The notes below the pieces were generated by a model. The model was given only the letters and a program-made list of their open reading frames with translations. It made no database searches and was not told the DNA's origin. Positions 46,027 to 57,829 of a stretch of 64,000 nucleotides of DNA are shown piece by piece. The DNA is from Zarea fungicola (Eukaryota > Ascomycota > Sordariomycetes > Hypocreales > Cordycipitaceae), in the NCBI GenBank assembly GCA_900169235.1, contig FWCC01000203.1:78161-142160 (forward strand), in the 5' to 3' direction. A program made the position numbers and the translations under genes. Each line of letters begins with the position of its first letter. Within the stretch, counting starts at the first letter, position 1.

Positions 46027-46587
46027 TCAGTGGCAGCATTTGAGAGATCTGCAACAGCTGCAGCAATGGTGACAGCTACTGCAATGGTTACAGCTACTGC
46101 AATGTTGACAGCTGCAACATCGGCAACAGTTGCAACACTTGGAACCTATGTCATTCCCTGTTGTAGAAGCTTGAGCCTCATTCGGCGTGTCAACGCGAGT
46201 ACTACCACTAGGCCCCGAAGCAGCGTCCTCGGAAGTCTTCTCGGCAGTGTCATCAGCGGCCATGCTGAAAAATTGCCACATTTGCACGACCATATACAAA
46301 GGTGACTCCTCTGCAGCGGATGGTCGGCCCCAGCGCGGATCACCGGTTTCCCGGAGCCTTTGCTCAGGTGACTGGCTGTCGATTTCGGCGTCGGCGTCGG
46401 CGACTGGCGCGCGCTTCCACTGCGCAAAGTCCATAGGAGTATTCCCAAGTGCCATGTAGAGACTATCAAAGGTTTTGCACTTATAGCAACCACATCCTTG
46501 ATCCTCCGGCGAGTCCTGGCCATCCATAGCGACTATGGGGTGTTCGGGGCCCCAGAGGAAGTCCAGTCGAAAGGAGGCCGATGACAA
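46027..46587 (-). CDS. Hypothetical protein with Cys/His-rich repeat tail
   Basis: This open frame of 186 residues has no recognised family. The first 150 residues are hydrophilic, with a CGCYKCK segment near residue 35 and an acidic middle. The last 36 residues contain 17 cysteines and 5 histidines, built on a hexapeptide C-x-H-C-S-S repeated about three times. The underlying DNA is an 18-base tandem repeat (46054-46107, then degenerate copies). TGC and TGT alternate for Cys, and the copies differ mainly at one or two positions. If translated, the tail would resemble a metal-binding metallothionein-like domain. Against it: no homologue known to me, a simple repeat that could create such a frame by chance, and an unexplained start. 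An upstream exon is possible. Treat as a candidate only. Confidence 0.35.
   Translation of the reverse strand: MSSASFRLDFLWGPEHPIVAMDGQDSPEDQGCGCYKCKTFDSLYMALGNTPMDFAQWKRAPVADADAEIDSQSPEQRLRETGDPRWGRPSAAEESPLYMVVQMWQFFSMAADDTAEKTSEDAASGPSGSTRVDTPNEAQASTTGNDIGSKCCNCCRCCSCQHCSSCNHCSSCHHCCSCCRSLKCCH
46054..46125. repeat. 18-base tandem repeat
   Basis: On the plus strand the units begin ACAGCT at 46054, 46072, 46090 and 46108. The second and third units share 16 of 18 bases; the fourth is degenerate and a weaker copy begins at 46126. The period is a multiple of three, so it stays in frame in the minus-strand open frame, where it encodes the cysteine-rich hexapeptides. Confidence 0.75.
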
Positions 46588-47212
46588 GGATGGAACGGTT
46601 AGTTACAGGAAGCCGTGGTAAGCTTGAAGGGGAGGTGAAAAGGAATTTGCTAAAAGCAAATGTGTTAGGAATTGAAAGGAGAGTGACGGCCACAATGGGC
46701 ATCGGCTTCTATTTACCGGAGACAATCATGACAGTGAGAGACGCATGACAAGAGCATTTTCCAGTGGCGGCCACTGACAGTGGTAATTAATGGAGATTAT
46801 GCTTTCAAGAAAAAATAAGGCGCATCTTTGACGAGGTGAGTTTGTAAAATGGCATGCGTTGTTGGGTGCGTAGGACGTAATTTTGCTGTGGCGTAAGCCA
46901 GTTTTCAAAGTATATTCAGAATGTAGAAGCGTAGTTGAATCGGTGCCACATCCAGAGGAGAGGCAATTTGGTGATTTTATTTGTATATTGTGTTTTGAAA
47001 TTCTTCTAAAAGAATTACGGTCTGTACGAGTTCCGTGTAATGGACGTCGCCCTTTGGTAAGCAACGGTGTCCAAGCCGTGGCGTATCAAAGAGGATAGTT
47101 AGATTGAACGCTTTTATTTGGATTTAATTTCATCAAAGAAAGTACAATAAGATGGGATTGATTTGACGAGCTTCCTGCCAGGTTCTTTCTTGCTATTCTC
47201 TTCCCTAAACGT

Positions 47213-47464
47213 CTATTTTCGCTCCGCAGGAGGGTCGCTCTTGATAAGAGGCGCCAGCAAAAAGTCCCAAATTAATTTAATCTGCCGTTCGACTGCATGC
47301 CAATGGGCATAAGAGTAGCGGCCATTTGAATTCTGTTTATCAACATTTGCTTCTGCTGACTGACCTTTGCCAGCCTTTTGTGAAACTGACTTATACTTGA
47401 AAGTCTCATAATTAGTGAGGCTCAAGTTAGTGTATCGTCTATTTTGCGGGGACACAGTCGACAT
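47213..47464 (-). CDS. Small hypothetical open frame (83 residues)
   Basis: An ATG-started frame encodes a basic, hydrophilic protein that ends with a hydrophobic stretch near AHWHAVERQIKLIWDFLLAP. No family is recognised. Its minus-strand position upstream of the cysteine-rich frame allows it to be a separate small gene or an upstream exon, but I found no splice pair that convincingly joins the two. It is listed because the residue mix looks like real protein; the evidence is weak. Confidence 0.2.
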   Translation of the reverse strand: MSTVSPQNRRYTNLSLTNYETFKYKSVSQKAGKGQSAEANVDKQNSNGRYSYAHWHAVERQIKLIWDFLLAPLIKSDPPAERK

Positions 47465-47844
47465 CGATGAGATGTGATAACCGTTGATGTATCACCATGA
47501 ACCCTTTCCTCCTGATGCCCGGCTTGAACATCCTGTATTAATAGCAATGCAAGATATGGAGTTTGCTTCTGCCTTTTATAAAGTAATCGGCAAGCTCAAC
47601 GCCCCTGGCAGCCGCAGTGTCGACGCAGTGTTAGCGTCCTTTCTGCATCTTTCAATTGGTGGGTCGATCTTGATCTTCAATTTTTGACGTCATAGTTGGC
47701 ATGCCGGACCTGCATCCGGCTCGGATTGAGCCTTTTATCTGCTACTTGGCATTTCTCATCTCCAAATCATCGCAATTCGATCAAAAAACACCCGTCCAAC
47801 CCAAAAAATTTGTAATCGTGGTCTCGCGAGGCCTGACGAGAACG

Positions 47845-49324
47845 ATGAGTAGGGAACTAGGGAGGGAGACGATGCGCGCCGCTGGCCACTGTCGACTTGG
47901 TCGACCAATACCCTTGCCTGTAGGCGTTGGAGGCCGCCTTGCTGTCCAACTTGGAAAGCACGTGCACTCTTATGCCCCCAAAAGCGCCCCTGCAGGAAAC
48001 TCACAGAGTTCCTCGCGATACCGCATTGGAGATAAATCAGTATATCACAGTAACTTTGCAAAAGTTGCGCGTGCCTCCACGGCGACTGTCTACCAGAGAG
48101 CCGGGACAAGTGAATCTGCCGACGAGAGGGAGGTTAAGTTCAATGAAGCCGAAGCCAAAGGGGAGGTTGATTCAAAAGGTAGTTACTACACATAAAACTG
48201 CCTCGGTGGCCACCAAGACCAGCCAGCTAATGTGCTACATAGGGCGCATTCTCACCACACCAACACGTCTCCTCAAGCTTGTCCTACCACTACCATTCGA
48301 CGCGAGGCAAGAGCACATCAACAAACAACCATTCGATAAAATAGAAGAAAATAGAAAAGCTACGCCTCCGCTTGCGCTCTTGATACACCCACACCAGCCA
48401 CTATCATATCTCGAGCGACTGATCCAGGCGGAGTTACCTCCACTTCAACTGGAAAAGAAGGAAAAGACGCCGGACGTAGATTTCTGGGCAGAGGTGGACA
48501 AGGAAGCGATTCCTGAACAAACCGGGGCTAAAGCCACGAATGTTGCCTCGTCCTCGGGACTGGGACGTGAAGGGGCACAGACAAAAATTAAGAGCTGGGT
48601 GCGATGGAGTTCCAGCACCGAAGTGGGTGACTTTATCCGCGATGCGGCCCGCGGTAAAGAATTCGCCGTCGACATTGAAGGTGTCTCGGAGAAGCTGCAT
48701 GTCGCGGTGCCCAGCTTCAAGGACCGCACACACTACATGCGCATGAGGCTGCGTCGCATGTGCGAGCAAATTGATGACATGTCACGGCTCAAGAGCGAGT
48801 GCGACGAGATTGCGCACAAGAGCGCCTATCGCATGGCCAAGGGTGGCTTTGGCCTGCTCGCATCGTGGTGGGCCACAGTCTACTACGTCACGTTCCATAC
48901 AGACATGGGCTGGGATCTCCTTGAGCCAGTCACCTACCTCGCAGGACTCACCACTATTATGGCCGGCTACCTCTGGTTCCTGTTCATCAGCAAGGATCTT
49001 AGTTACAAGGCGGCGATGAACATTACCGTCTCCAAGCGCCAGAGTGCGCTATACCTGGAGCGTGGGCTCGATATTGGCAAGTGGGAGCAGCTGGTTCAGG
49101 AAGCAAACTCGCTGCGTCGCGAGCTCAAGATTATTGCGGCAGAGTATGACGTAGAATGGGACGAGATGAAGGATCTTGGTGGCTGGGAGGTGAAAGAAGC
49201 ACTGGAAAACGAGGAAGAGAAAAAGAAAAAGAAGAAGGACGACGACGACGACGACGATGAGGATCATAAGAAGCAGTCTCGGAAGCGGGATGCGAAACCG
49301 GAACGACGCAAGGAACAGCATTGA
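47845..49324 (+). CDS. MCU: Mitochondrial calcium uniporter pore subunit
   Basis: The exons 47845-48178 and 48243-49324 (64-base intron, acceptor ACATAG) give 471 residues. An Arg-rich, acid-poor N-terminus fits a mitochondrial presequence. The middle contains [20 protein letters not shown], the matrix domain, then [18 protein letters not shown] and a coiled region. Two membrane helices flank the pore signature [13 protein letters not shown] with Trp335, Asp336 and Glu339, the selectivity filter of MCU. A second coiled coil follows and the tail is a run of Lys then Asp residues. The protein forms the Ca2+ channel of the inner membrane. Start 47845 was preferred to an ATG nine codons later (47872); both would give a leader, and the frame is also open further upstream. 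Confidence 0.93.
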
Positions 49325-50183
49325 TATCGCATGTCATATTTTATACCATAGAATTACATAGCATGGCATTAGAACGTGCCTTGATCTAGCCCTTTTTTTG
49401 TTTGGAAAGCACCTCATGTAAATCACGCCACTTGTGAACATGCCACTTTATTATTGCTTGCGTGAAACAGGATTTGGGCGCAAACTCATCCCTGAATATA
49501 CTTCAAATTTAACCTGAGGGCTAAATCTGCTGCTCTGAAATTATTATCGTATTGCGATTATTGCTCGGATCTTTGCGAGCTCTCCCGCAGAGAAGTTTAC
49601 CGAATGCAACTGAATTATGCTACAGTGGAACCAAGGAGGGATATCAGCTCAGCTCCGTACAGAAAACACCCAATAGCTAAGCCTGGAATTCCAATGACTC
49701 AAGTCATATTGGGCCACTGTAAAGCACTTGTCGTGCCACTTGTGGTGGAGAAACGCTCTTTGGTCTCCCTCTTCGGATCGCCGAGCGCCCACTGACAGCG
49801 GCACCAGCCGTGCAAGCCCCAATTCGGTAGAATTTACATAAATATCATGTAATTCCTCACACACTCGGATTTATTCTTCTTGCAATAGGGAGAAATTCGA
49901 TTCGCAACCAAGAAGGGAAGACGAAGCTTAGACTAGGGAACTCGACAGCCCGTCTGAGTTGGCCGCTTTCTGCATTTGAAGAACCCCGCCCCCGCTTTCA
50001 GAGCTTTGAGTGGGAAGAGTAACCCGAGGTGCCTAGCCCGCATCAAGACGTTGCTTTTTTCATTTGGCAGGGCTTTAAATATTTCTTTCTTCTTTTCAAT
50101 CTCTCTCTCATATCTTCTCATAGGAAACTTTGGCAAACGGAAGCTTGGAACCAGGGATTGACATTGGACATTTACTGTGCTCC
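49325..50183. other. Intergenic region upstream of the siderophore acyltransferase
   Basis: No gene is supported. The end (50090-50123) is pyrimidine-rich and closes with CTTCTCATAG, which looks like an intron acceptor in the 5' leader. I looked for the GATA-repressor consensus ATCWGATAA on both strands of this region and did not find it. Confidence 0.5.
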
Positions 50184-51948
50184 ATGACGCCAGAGACGTT
50201 GTACCTGCCTGATGGGCAGACGTATACCGTCAGTCCAGTGTTTGGCGGCGTTGCTTTCAAGAGCAATGATCTCACGCACGGTACACATTTTCCGATAGGC
50301 TGGAGTATTGTTCTACACACTGAGGAGGAGAGACTCGTTTTCCCAGATGCATCGAAAGCACCACCGGTCAATGGCGATGATGGTTCTGCTACAGTGGCGC
50401 CAGTGGCCAACGACAAGGCAGAGGCCAGCGACGCCATGGACATAACTACAGAGGATGCATCGACGCCAAAAGTCAAGAAACGGGTCCGTCCATTTACGCA
50501 ACCTACCTTGCAAAAAGATACGCTCTTCATCTCATCTCTCTCCAGCCCGTCCAGCCAGGAGTACGGCCCGCCAGCGAGTCCGACCCGACAGATCGCCATG
50601 ATCCTGTGGGTAAGCCTGTACTGGTACTTTCACCAGCGCGAGCCGTCGCCGAGCATGAGCACGGCAGCGTCGCACGCAACCCCAGACTCGGCCAAGCCGC
50701 GGGGCGAGTGGCGCATCACGATTCAGCGCGACGGCGTGCTGCGCGGGCGCAACCTGATTCCAAAGCTAGAGCGCATGGGCTTGCTGGCGACGGAGCGGAC
50801 AGATGTGGGCACCTGCCTCGACGACAGCGACGAGACGTGGTCCCACATGTTTGTCTCGAAGAGCATGTTTTGGCAGCTGCCTGCGAACCTGTTTCTATTC
50901 ACGCTGAAGCCGGTTAAGGGCCACTCGCCCTGGCCCGGCTCGACTGCCTCTCCGAATAGCAGTCGGCCGGGGTCACCACCGCCGGTGCTGTTGGGAGCGG
51001 CGCCGACGACGACAGCCGTCACGGCCGGTGCTCATCTCACGCCGGGGACGGCGTCGCCGGTGCCCGGCGTGGCGAGGCTGTACAATGATTTACCCGGGGC
51101 GCCGATTCCGACGTCCCTAGGGGGTCTACAGGCGGCGCCGGTGCATCCGATTACGCCCTTCTTCTCGACATCGCACCTGCCGACGTACTACCCGCCGCTC
51201 ACCCTGCAGTATACATTTACGGACAATATACGGCACCCGCTGCGGCCGATGCCGCCGCGCATGGGTGAGGTCTTTTACACGCGCTTCCTGCCGTCCGTGG
51301 GCCGCTACCTGTCGTTTCGTGTGGCGTCGCTCGCGCCCGAGCCGGTGCCGTACTTTGGACCCGTGGGGCCGAGCCCGCCCGACCACCCGGCGCTCGCGGC
51401 CCTCTCGGACACACAGCTGCTGCAGTCGTGGTTCGGGAAGCCCCGCGTGAGCGCCTTCTGGGGCCAGTTTGAGCCGGAGTTTCTCACGCGGGCGCTCAAG
51501 CAGAAGCATTCGTTCCCCGTGATTGGTCTGTGGGACGGCGTGCCGTTTGGGTATTTTGAGATTTACTGGGTCAAGGAGGATATTCTAGGCAGGGTACTCG
51601 GCGGGGAAGCCGGTGATTTCGATCGCGGACTGCACGTGTTGGTCGGGGAGGAGTGGGCGCGGGGACGGGCGTCGGAGTGGATGACAAGTTTAGTGCACTG
51701 GTGCTTGACGACGGATATGAGGACGATGAATGTATGCCTGGAACCCCGGATTGATAATGACAGGTACGTTGCCGAATTTACTCTTATTACCCAGAAAGGG
51801 GTGGTGATGTATGCTAACAGAAATGGACAGGATTCTCAAACACTTGGATGCATCGGGTTTTGGACGGGAGAGGCAAATATCGTTTCCGCACAAGCAGTCC
51901 TGGTATGTCCGACTACGTCGGGAGACGTGGAACGGACCGTTACTGTAG
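50184..51948 (+). CDS. sidL: Siderophore biosynthesis N-acyltransferase, SidL/SidF type (GNAT)
   Basis: The exons 50184-51763 and 51831-51948 give 565 residues. The C-terminal GNAT-like domain of the IucB/MbtK group shows FWGQFEPEFLTRALKQKHSF, GLWDGVPFGYFEIYWVKED, DRGLHVLVGEEWARG and MNVCLEPRIDND, continued across the intron by RILKHLDASGFGRE, then PHKQSWYVRLRRE. The N-terminal region starts with LYLPDGQTYTVSPVFGG. Such enzymes acylate N5-hydroxyornithine: SidL with acetyl for intracellular ferricrocin, SidF with anhydromevalonyl for extracellular fusarinines. The protein ends GPLL, without the PTS1 known for peroxisomal SidF, and its upstream region lacks the iron-repressor site. Both favour SidL. 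The frame is open upstream of 50184 but has no ATG there, so the start could lie in an upstream exon. A long Pro/Ser-rich linker sits in the middle. Confidence 0.8.
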
Positions 51949-53404
51949 AAAACGTTTAAAAAAAAATGACGTTGTGCACCGGGCATGTTTGGCCGGAGGC
52001 TACGGTATTGATGAAGACGTTATGACGCTGTTTGGAGATCGCCACGGCCGTATCCGAAGGGATTTGAAGAAATTACGGCAACGGTTCATGCGGCCCTGAG
52101 TGGCAAGCTTTATCAACCAACATCTAGCAACACCTCATCAAAAACCAATGAAAATAAAATATTCCCCAAACAAGCTTACCAGCATCATGATAGCGTCACC
52201 AAAACAAATAAGCAAATTCGCATGCTTCTCAAAACCAATAATCTTGTCAAATTCCGACCCTGGTCAAATCGAAGATGTAATGTTCTCCATGTTTTCCGCC
52301 CTTCTCGGAAGATCGACAGCATAAAGCGGGGGATGCACCTAAAAGCAAGGAAGCGGAAGGGATTCACTGCACCGCCACAACTGCATCAGGTATCATTGCG
52401 TGCGTGTGGCAAAGGACATGTACACAGTGTCTGAAATGAAGGGACGCCAATTACGGAATGAATTTGAACGGAGAATTAGACACGGAAAAGAGAGTGCTGT
52501 TTGATACACCCCCCTCTCGCGTCCATAAATTGAACTCGCCATATTCCACATACCTAAGAATGCTATCGGTGTTCACGCGCCGAGTGCTAACACAAGTGGC
52601 GCACCCTGTGTCACCCAGAGCTCTATTTGTCGATCACTATAGCTTTTAGGCTTTTAATTGGAGGTTGCCTGTCACGGCTGTCACCGCCTGATTTTCTATG
52701 CGCCTCAATAGCTAAGCTTGATCATTTGCAGCTTGTAGCAATTTGGCTGCCTGGTATGCCTGCTGCTCAACGCACACAGCACCGTGTAGAAACCGGGGAA
52801 CGCAAAAGAATATAAAAAGGAACAAAACGTTGCGAAAATTTACAGAGCCACAATTAAGCAGCAAGGAGGAAAAGAAGTAAATAGAGCATCGGGATTGAAA
52901 AGCACTTTCCCACAGGGCTGCATCTGTAGGTGCCATCCAATCTGGTCTGATGACGACCAGCTCCCGTGTCTGGTGCGGCCGACAACCACATGTGAGACCT
53001 TTTGACGAGTTGAGGCTCCGGCACTTGAGCGCCATGGCAGCACTAAAAGGAGCTTTATCATTTGTCTGCGGTTTCAAACTGTTCAAATTATGGACATGTG
53101 TAATGACGTAGGTACTGTGGCTGTTGTTCACATCACCTACTGTGGCGCTTCTGAAAGGCAGCGTTGAGTTTGCCATATTTTGGGAAACTTGTAAGTCGTG
53201 GCTTATTGTAGGTTTTGCAAAGAAACGCCAAACCTCGAGCCACGATAAAGGTTAATTAATAAAATTGTTTTTTTCTACTTCATGTACAGTATTTATAGAG
53301 AATACTTAAAATTGGCCTGTAATCTGATTGCTCTCTTTGTATTTGTAGCTGCATTATTCACTTGCCAGCATAGTCTTCTGGAACAGCCCATCTGTCTGGA
53401 CACC
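51949..53404. other. Intergenic stretch with no supported gene
   Basis: About 1.45 kb. A 154-residue minus-strand frame at 52712-53176 has no motif and mixed composition; I do not support it. Confidence 0.45.
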
Positions 53405-54217
53405 ATGAAGTTGTCAGTCTTGGCGACAATCTTGCCGTGTGCCATCTGCGCATCTGCGTCCGTCTTGATCCCCGACTCTCTCCAAGACGGACTGTATGAA
53501 GCTCACCCGTACCCGTATGACGCATCGAAGAATCTCATCAAGCGCATCGACGACAACATCGCCGATCAACGTCCCAGCAAGCGCAGCAGGCCCATCAGGG
53601 GCTTGAAGACGTGGCCACCACCTGGAAACCTCCGCAACCGCGACAAGCTCCTCCAAGAGACCATTCCTCTCCCCGACACAAGGGCCTTTTGCCGGGTCTA
53701 GGAGCACACCATGACGTTCGACAACCTCCACGAGGCCGTCAACCGACTCTTCTACACGCCGCTCTTCTGGATCCCGGAGCGGGCCGCCCGCTTCGCGCTG
53801 TACAACGGCACGGTGGCGTACATCTGCAACTGGCGCGTCTGGAGCGCGGGCTCACTGATGGAATACATGGAGGCGATGCGGCTCCTCGACGAGGGCTGTC
53901 CTGTGGATAAAGAGCATCAGGGACCCGGGTTACTGCGCGCGGGAAAACTGGCGATTCGGGACTGGGACAAGTTTTATGGGCGCGAAGTGGCGGGCGTGGA
54001 GATTTGCCTGTGGGAGACGGAAGATGGGGGCATCAAGCACGATTTGATGGAAAAGGAAGAAGAAGAAGAGTGCAATACGTGGGTGAATGGGATTCGCCGG
54101 TATCTGGGGAGCAATGGGGCTTGCGGTGGTGAAGCTGAGGGGCCTTCGTTGGCGGATAAGTTGAGGGACATGTTTCCGTGGTATAATGGCACGATTGGGG
54201 CGGCAGTTTCTGGGTAG
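53405..54217 (+). pseudogene. Secreted small protein gene interrupted by an in-frame stop
   Basis: The frame starts with a signal peptide (MKLSVLATILPCAICASAS) and runs 98 codons to a TAG at 53699-53701, then continues open in the same frame for 172 more codons to 54217. The two parts read as one protein: TRAFCR before the stop, HTMTFDNLHEAVNRLFY after it, then AYICNW, DEGCPVD and EICLWE. The spacing of Cys residues is that of small secreted fungal proteins. No intron with acceptable signals removes the stop: a GT lies four bases before it but no acceptor follows. Codon use on both sides is alike, so the change is recent, a sequencing error, or a site of readthrough. Family function is unknown. 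The C-terminus gains an acidic run of Glu residues that looks unusual for the family. Confidence 0.65.
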
Positions 54218-57200
54218 GAAAATGACTGGCTTGGATTAGATAAGGGAGATAAAAAAGAATAGAGTAGCGTATTGAAAAAAACCAGATATAATCTGGTCTG
54301 AGTAGCTTTCCTTGGGGCTTCGACCTCGTCCTTCCTGAACCAGAGATGCCACACCCAGTGTATTTACAGCTCAGACATGACAAGATAGGGCGTAAAAAAA
54401 AACCTGGTTAGAGTTTTCTTTCTCTCCAAATGTGCGCGGATTTGAAGGTTGAGTCCATGCCGGGCAACTTAGCAGTGATATCTCAGATGGTGGAGGTGTA
54501 TCCTGAAGCCGTGGCGTCTCCATTGACGGCGCGGCTTTCGCATACGTTAGAGAGCCGATCGGAGCTCGGCGATTGACACTTTGCGTCTTTTCAAGGAATT
54601 TTACGCCAGAAATCATATTAAATTAAATTACACCATCTAGGAATGAATTTTCCTTTCCTGCTGCCTCCGAGGACCGAGTGACGGAGTGCACACGCCTTTG
54701 GGAATATTTGATGGACATTTCCCAGAGCGTCATGCACAGTGTTTCTTTACATTCGTTTGACTGTGGCACGTGGTTTCATCCGATTCCTGGGCGGCTGTGG
54801 AAATATTGGCCAGCCGTGGTGATATTGGCAGTAGTTTGAAACGATGATTGCTTTTAACTTCCACCTGCATTAGAGTTTGCGGCTCTCTGCCGTCTCTTTT
54901 TATAGCAGCTGATCTAGAACGGCAGGGACTCTTTAACGGGCAGTGGGGGATCTTTAGTGACAGTTATAGCGGGTAGAGTGCCGGGTGGTGGGCGGCTGAG
55001 CGCAAACAGTGCGCTGTATCTCAATCTCACAGGGTCCAGCCTCGGCCGGAAGCTACTGAAGGCATTGCAGTTAATTCGTATTCTAATAATTCTACCATAA
55101 AATGGGCAATAATCTCCGTCAGCTTGACTGAAATAAGATACTACATTTGTTTAATCTGCTGCTTGTCTACACGCCTTTGATTGCGACACTGCACATCATT
55201 GATGCGCAACTGACACAGATCAGCACTCCATGGTAAAACCAACTATCACATCTAGCAAGATGCCACTCTGCACGTTACATGGGCCAAGACTCGAGATACC
55301 GAGCTGCTACATCAGGAAGCTACATACAATCCACAAAGGTGGCTGCATCTACAGCACAGGCAGCGGGATGTGAGGGATTTAGGTTTGCCCAGGGATATCG
55401 GCAAATCTTTTGGCCCGAATACAATAGAATCAAAGAAACTTCAATAAAATAAAATAAAAAATAGCCAAAGTATAACGGCGCCCATAAGCAACATAAGAAT
55501 CCCAATCTGGGGAAACATAATGCTGACGGCCTCCGTCAGCAGGCCATTACTAACTAACTAGAGACGGGCGTAATCGATGGGCTGGGTGATGACGCAGACG
55601 TCATGAGGCTTTCAGGCCTCAAGAACTGTACGCGACAAACTACTTTAGGTACACAAAAGTGCAACGGGAAAATTGATACCTGGTGTTCTACACCATAAAC
55701 GGATTTTTTTAATTGAAGCATATTTTCTCCCAATCAATTTCCAGTTTCCTTGTTGGGATATGGAGGCCTATGTCGCCGACCGCTCTTTCGGCAAATGCTG
55801 TACATATGCCCAGGTTGACTCTGCCAGCGACGGGTATGCGCATGAAAATAATATTTACACATTCGTGTAGGTAACCAAGTAGAAATATTGTACACCTTGA
55901 GACCGTACACGAACGTCCACGTAACCCGTTTTCTTGAGGCTGCGCAAGGCAGCTGAATGCTGGGTCTCTGCTCAGCCTGGCTTGAAGGCTGAGGTCGCAG
56001 ATGGAATGTAACGCTGTGCCGCCCCAGCTTGCAGAGGGCTCCAGCCTTGTCCAACCAGTGGAAAGCCGTTTATAATTATTGATTGAGAGCCTGATGACCA
56101 AATGTCCAAGTGGTCGAGATGTGCCTGTGGCCCATCTTGACTGGACGTTTAGAGTTTCAAGTCTCCTCAGTTGAAAGTAGCCATAAAAATAGGAAGAGAT
56201 GTAATTTTTGCAATAATACAAGAAAAAATAGACAAAAATAATGCGAAATCGGAGTACAGTTTTGCACAGCGACGGGACGGCCAAATTGCCCGCAAGAACG
56301 GAGTACAATAGAGCTTCGCCGCTCTTCACGCCGCTCCGACCGTGTGCTGTCGCCCAGAAACAAGTGTGGCTCTAGACTCACACCCTCTTTTAATTCCTAG
56401 TTTATCTCGACAAGTGGATGCCGAATGATTCCGTGGAGCGGTTCGATCGGTCGTCGCATTTCTCAAGACCAAGGTCTTTGCATTCCCAGTCGCATGCGCA
56501 TGCAGAATTGGAAATTAATTACGTTTTATCATGTAATAACTACCGTAACATTATTATTATTTTCCGATACAGAATTATTCAAAATACAGGTCTGTGGGTG
56601 CAGTCGTGTGTAAGAGACGCTGACTCGTCCGCAATGACCGACTCGACACGGAGGCATCCATTTTGACTAAGTTTCACCACACCTCAAGGTTTCTCGTCTA
56701 AGACGGACAAACCCGGTTGACCAATTAAGCCTGTTTTATTTGGCCAGCCTGGTTCCTCCGATGAGATGAAAAACGGCCGAAGTAGGCAGAACTGAAAGGC
56801 TGTACAAGAGAGTTGCTGGGCATCAGTATTGGGAAATGCGCCCCATGGGCACCTTTTCAGCACAGCCGTTGCTGCCTGTGCATTGCATTCCCTGCCAACC
56901 AAGCAGAGCGACTTTTTATACGTGTCGCATGATGTTGCTGCAATCGTAGCATGGCGTGCGCAAGGAGAAAAAAGCCTGTGTGATTTGTCCGTGACACAGT
57001 GCGCCAAGATGTGCTTTTCCCTCCAATTATGGTGCCCATTCCGGATGGTCGCCTTTTCGCCACACACCACTCCATCAGGAAACTTGGAGGGGAGGGGCGT
57101 GTGTGTTGGGTCCCGAGGAAGGACCCAAGTATGACTCGAGCCTCTTTTTACGACACTTTGCTCAGTCACTGATGTGTAGTTATAATATGGCTGACCCGCC

Positions 57201-57829
57201 CCCCGGATTCTCACAATTCTTCTTCTGCTTCTCTTATTCTTCGATATCGAATCTTGATTATTTTAGACAACGGCTACCTACCCCAGCTGGATCTGGAATT
57301 TCATTGCCAACTAATAATTACGTACCCAGCAAACTGTCTTCAACCTTGGGCTCCCTCCACACACACCCACTTGGCCACACAACCCCTCCACCACGCGCTC
57401 TAACCGCCGAGACAAACCAGCGCGCCTTGAGAACACCTTTCACATAAACATTACACAAAGCATTTCTTCTAAACCGAAGCATACAAATACACATATATTT
57501 ACAACGCGTCTCTTCTCTAAATCCCGGACAAGGAGCGAAAAAAGAGCCGTCTTACACCAGCTTACACACCAATATCGCCACTGCTGACGTTCCAGCACAC
57601 ACACATAACTACCTCGCATCCACTTACAACAACCGTGGAGCACCAAACTCGCCACCGGCGAGTAACAAGGAACAACAGCAACACAACTGTGAAGACAAAG
57701 CCAGAGGTATACACCTCCGGGACTCAACCTGACCAGACGGCGACGACCAAGTCTCGCAGTCAAAGGTCACCATCTCTGCCCAAAGCTTGCAAGCCTACAG
57801 AGACCACAACCACCACCAGCAACCAAAAG
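54218..57829. other. Gene-free stretch
   Basis: I see no supported gene in 3.6 kb. The last 400 bases are rich in CA and CAC, typical of a fungal 5' leader for the gene starting at 57830. Frames up to about 206 residues exist (55709-56329 -) but lack motifs and have inconsistent composition. Confidence 0.5.

Noticed and set aside
45937..46305. Plus-strand frame with Ala/Thr/Met repeats
   Set aside because: It is the opposite-strand reading of the 18-base repeat and has no support beyond the repeat itself.
52712..53176. 154-residue open frame on the minus strand
   Set aside because: Residue mix is erratic and no motif or homologue is known to me. Likely chance.
55709..56329. 206-residue open frame on the minus strand
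   Set aside because: It starts with a run of frame-like sequence but lacks a motif and its residues look random; no transcript signal is visible.
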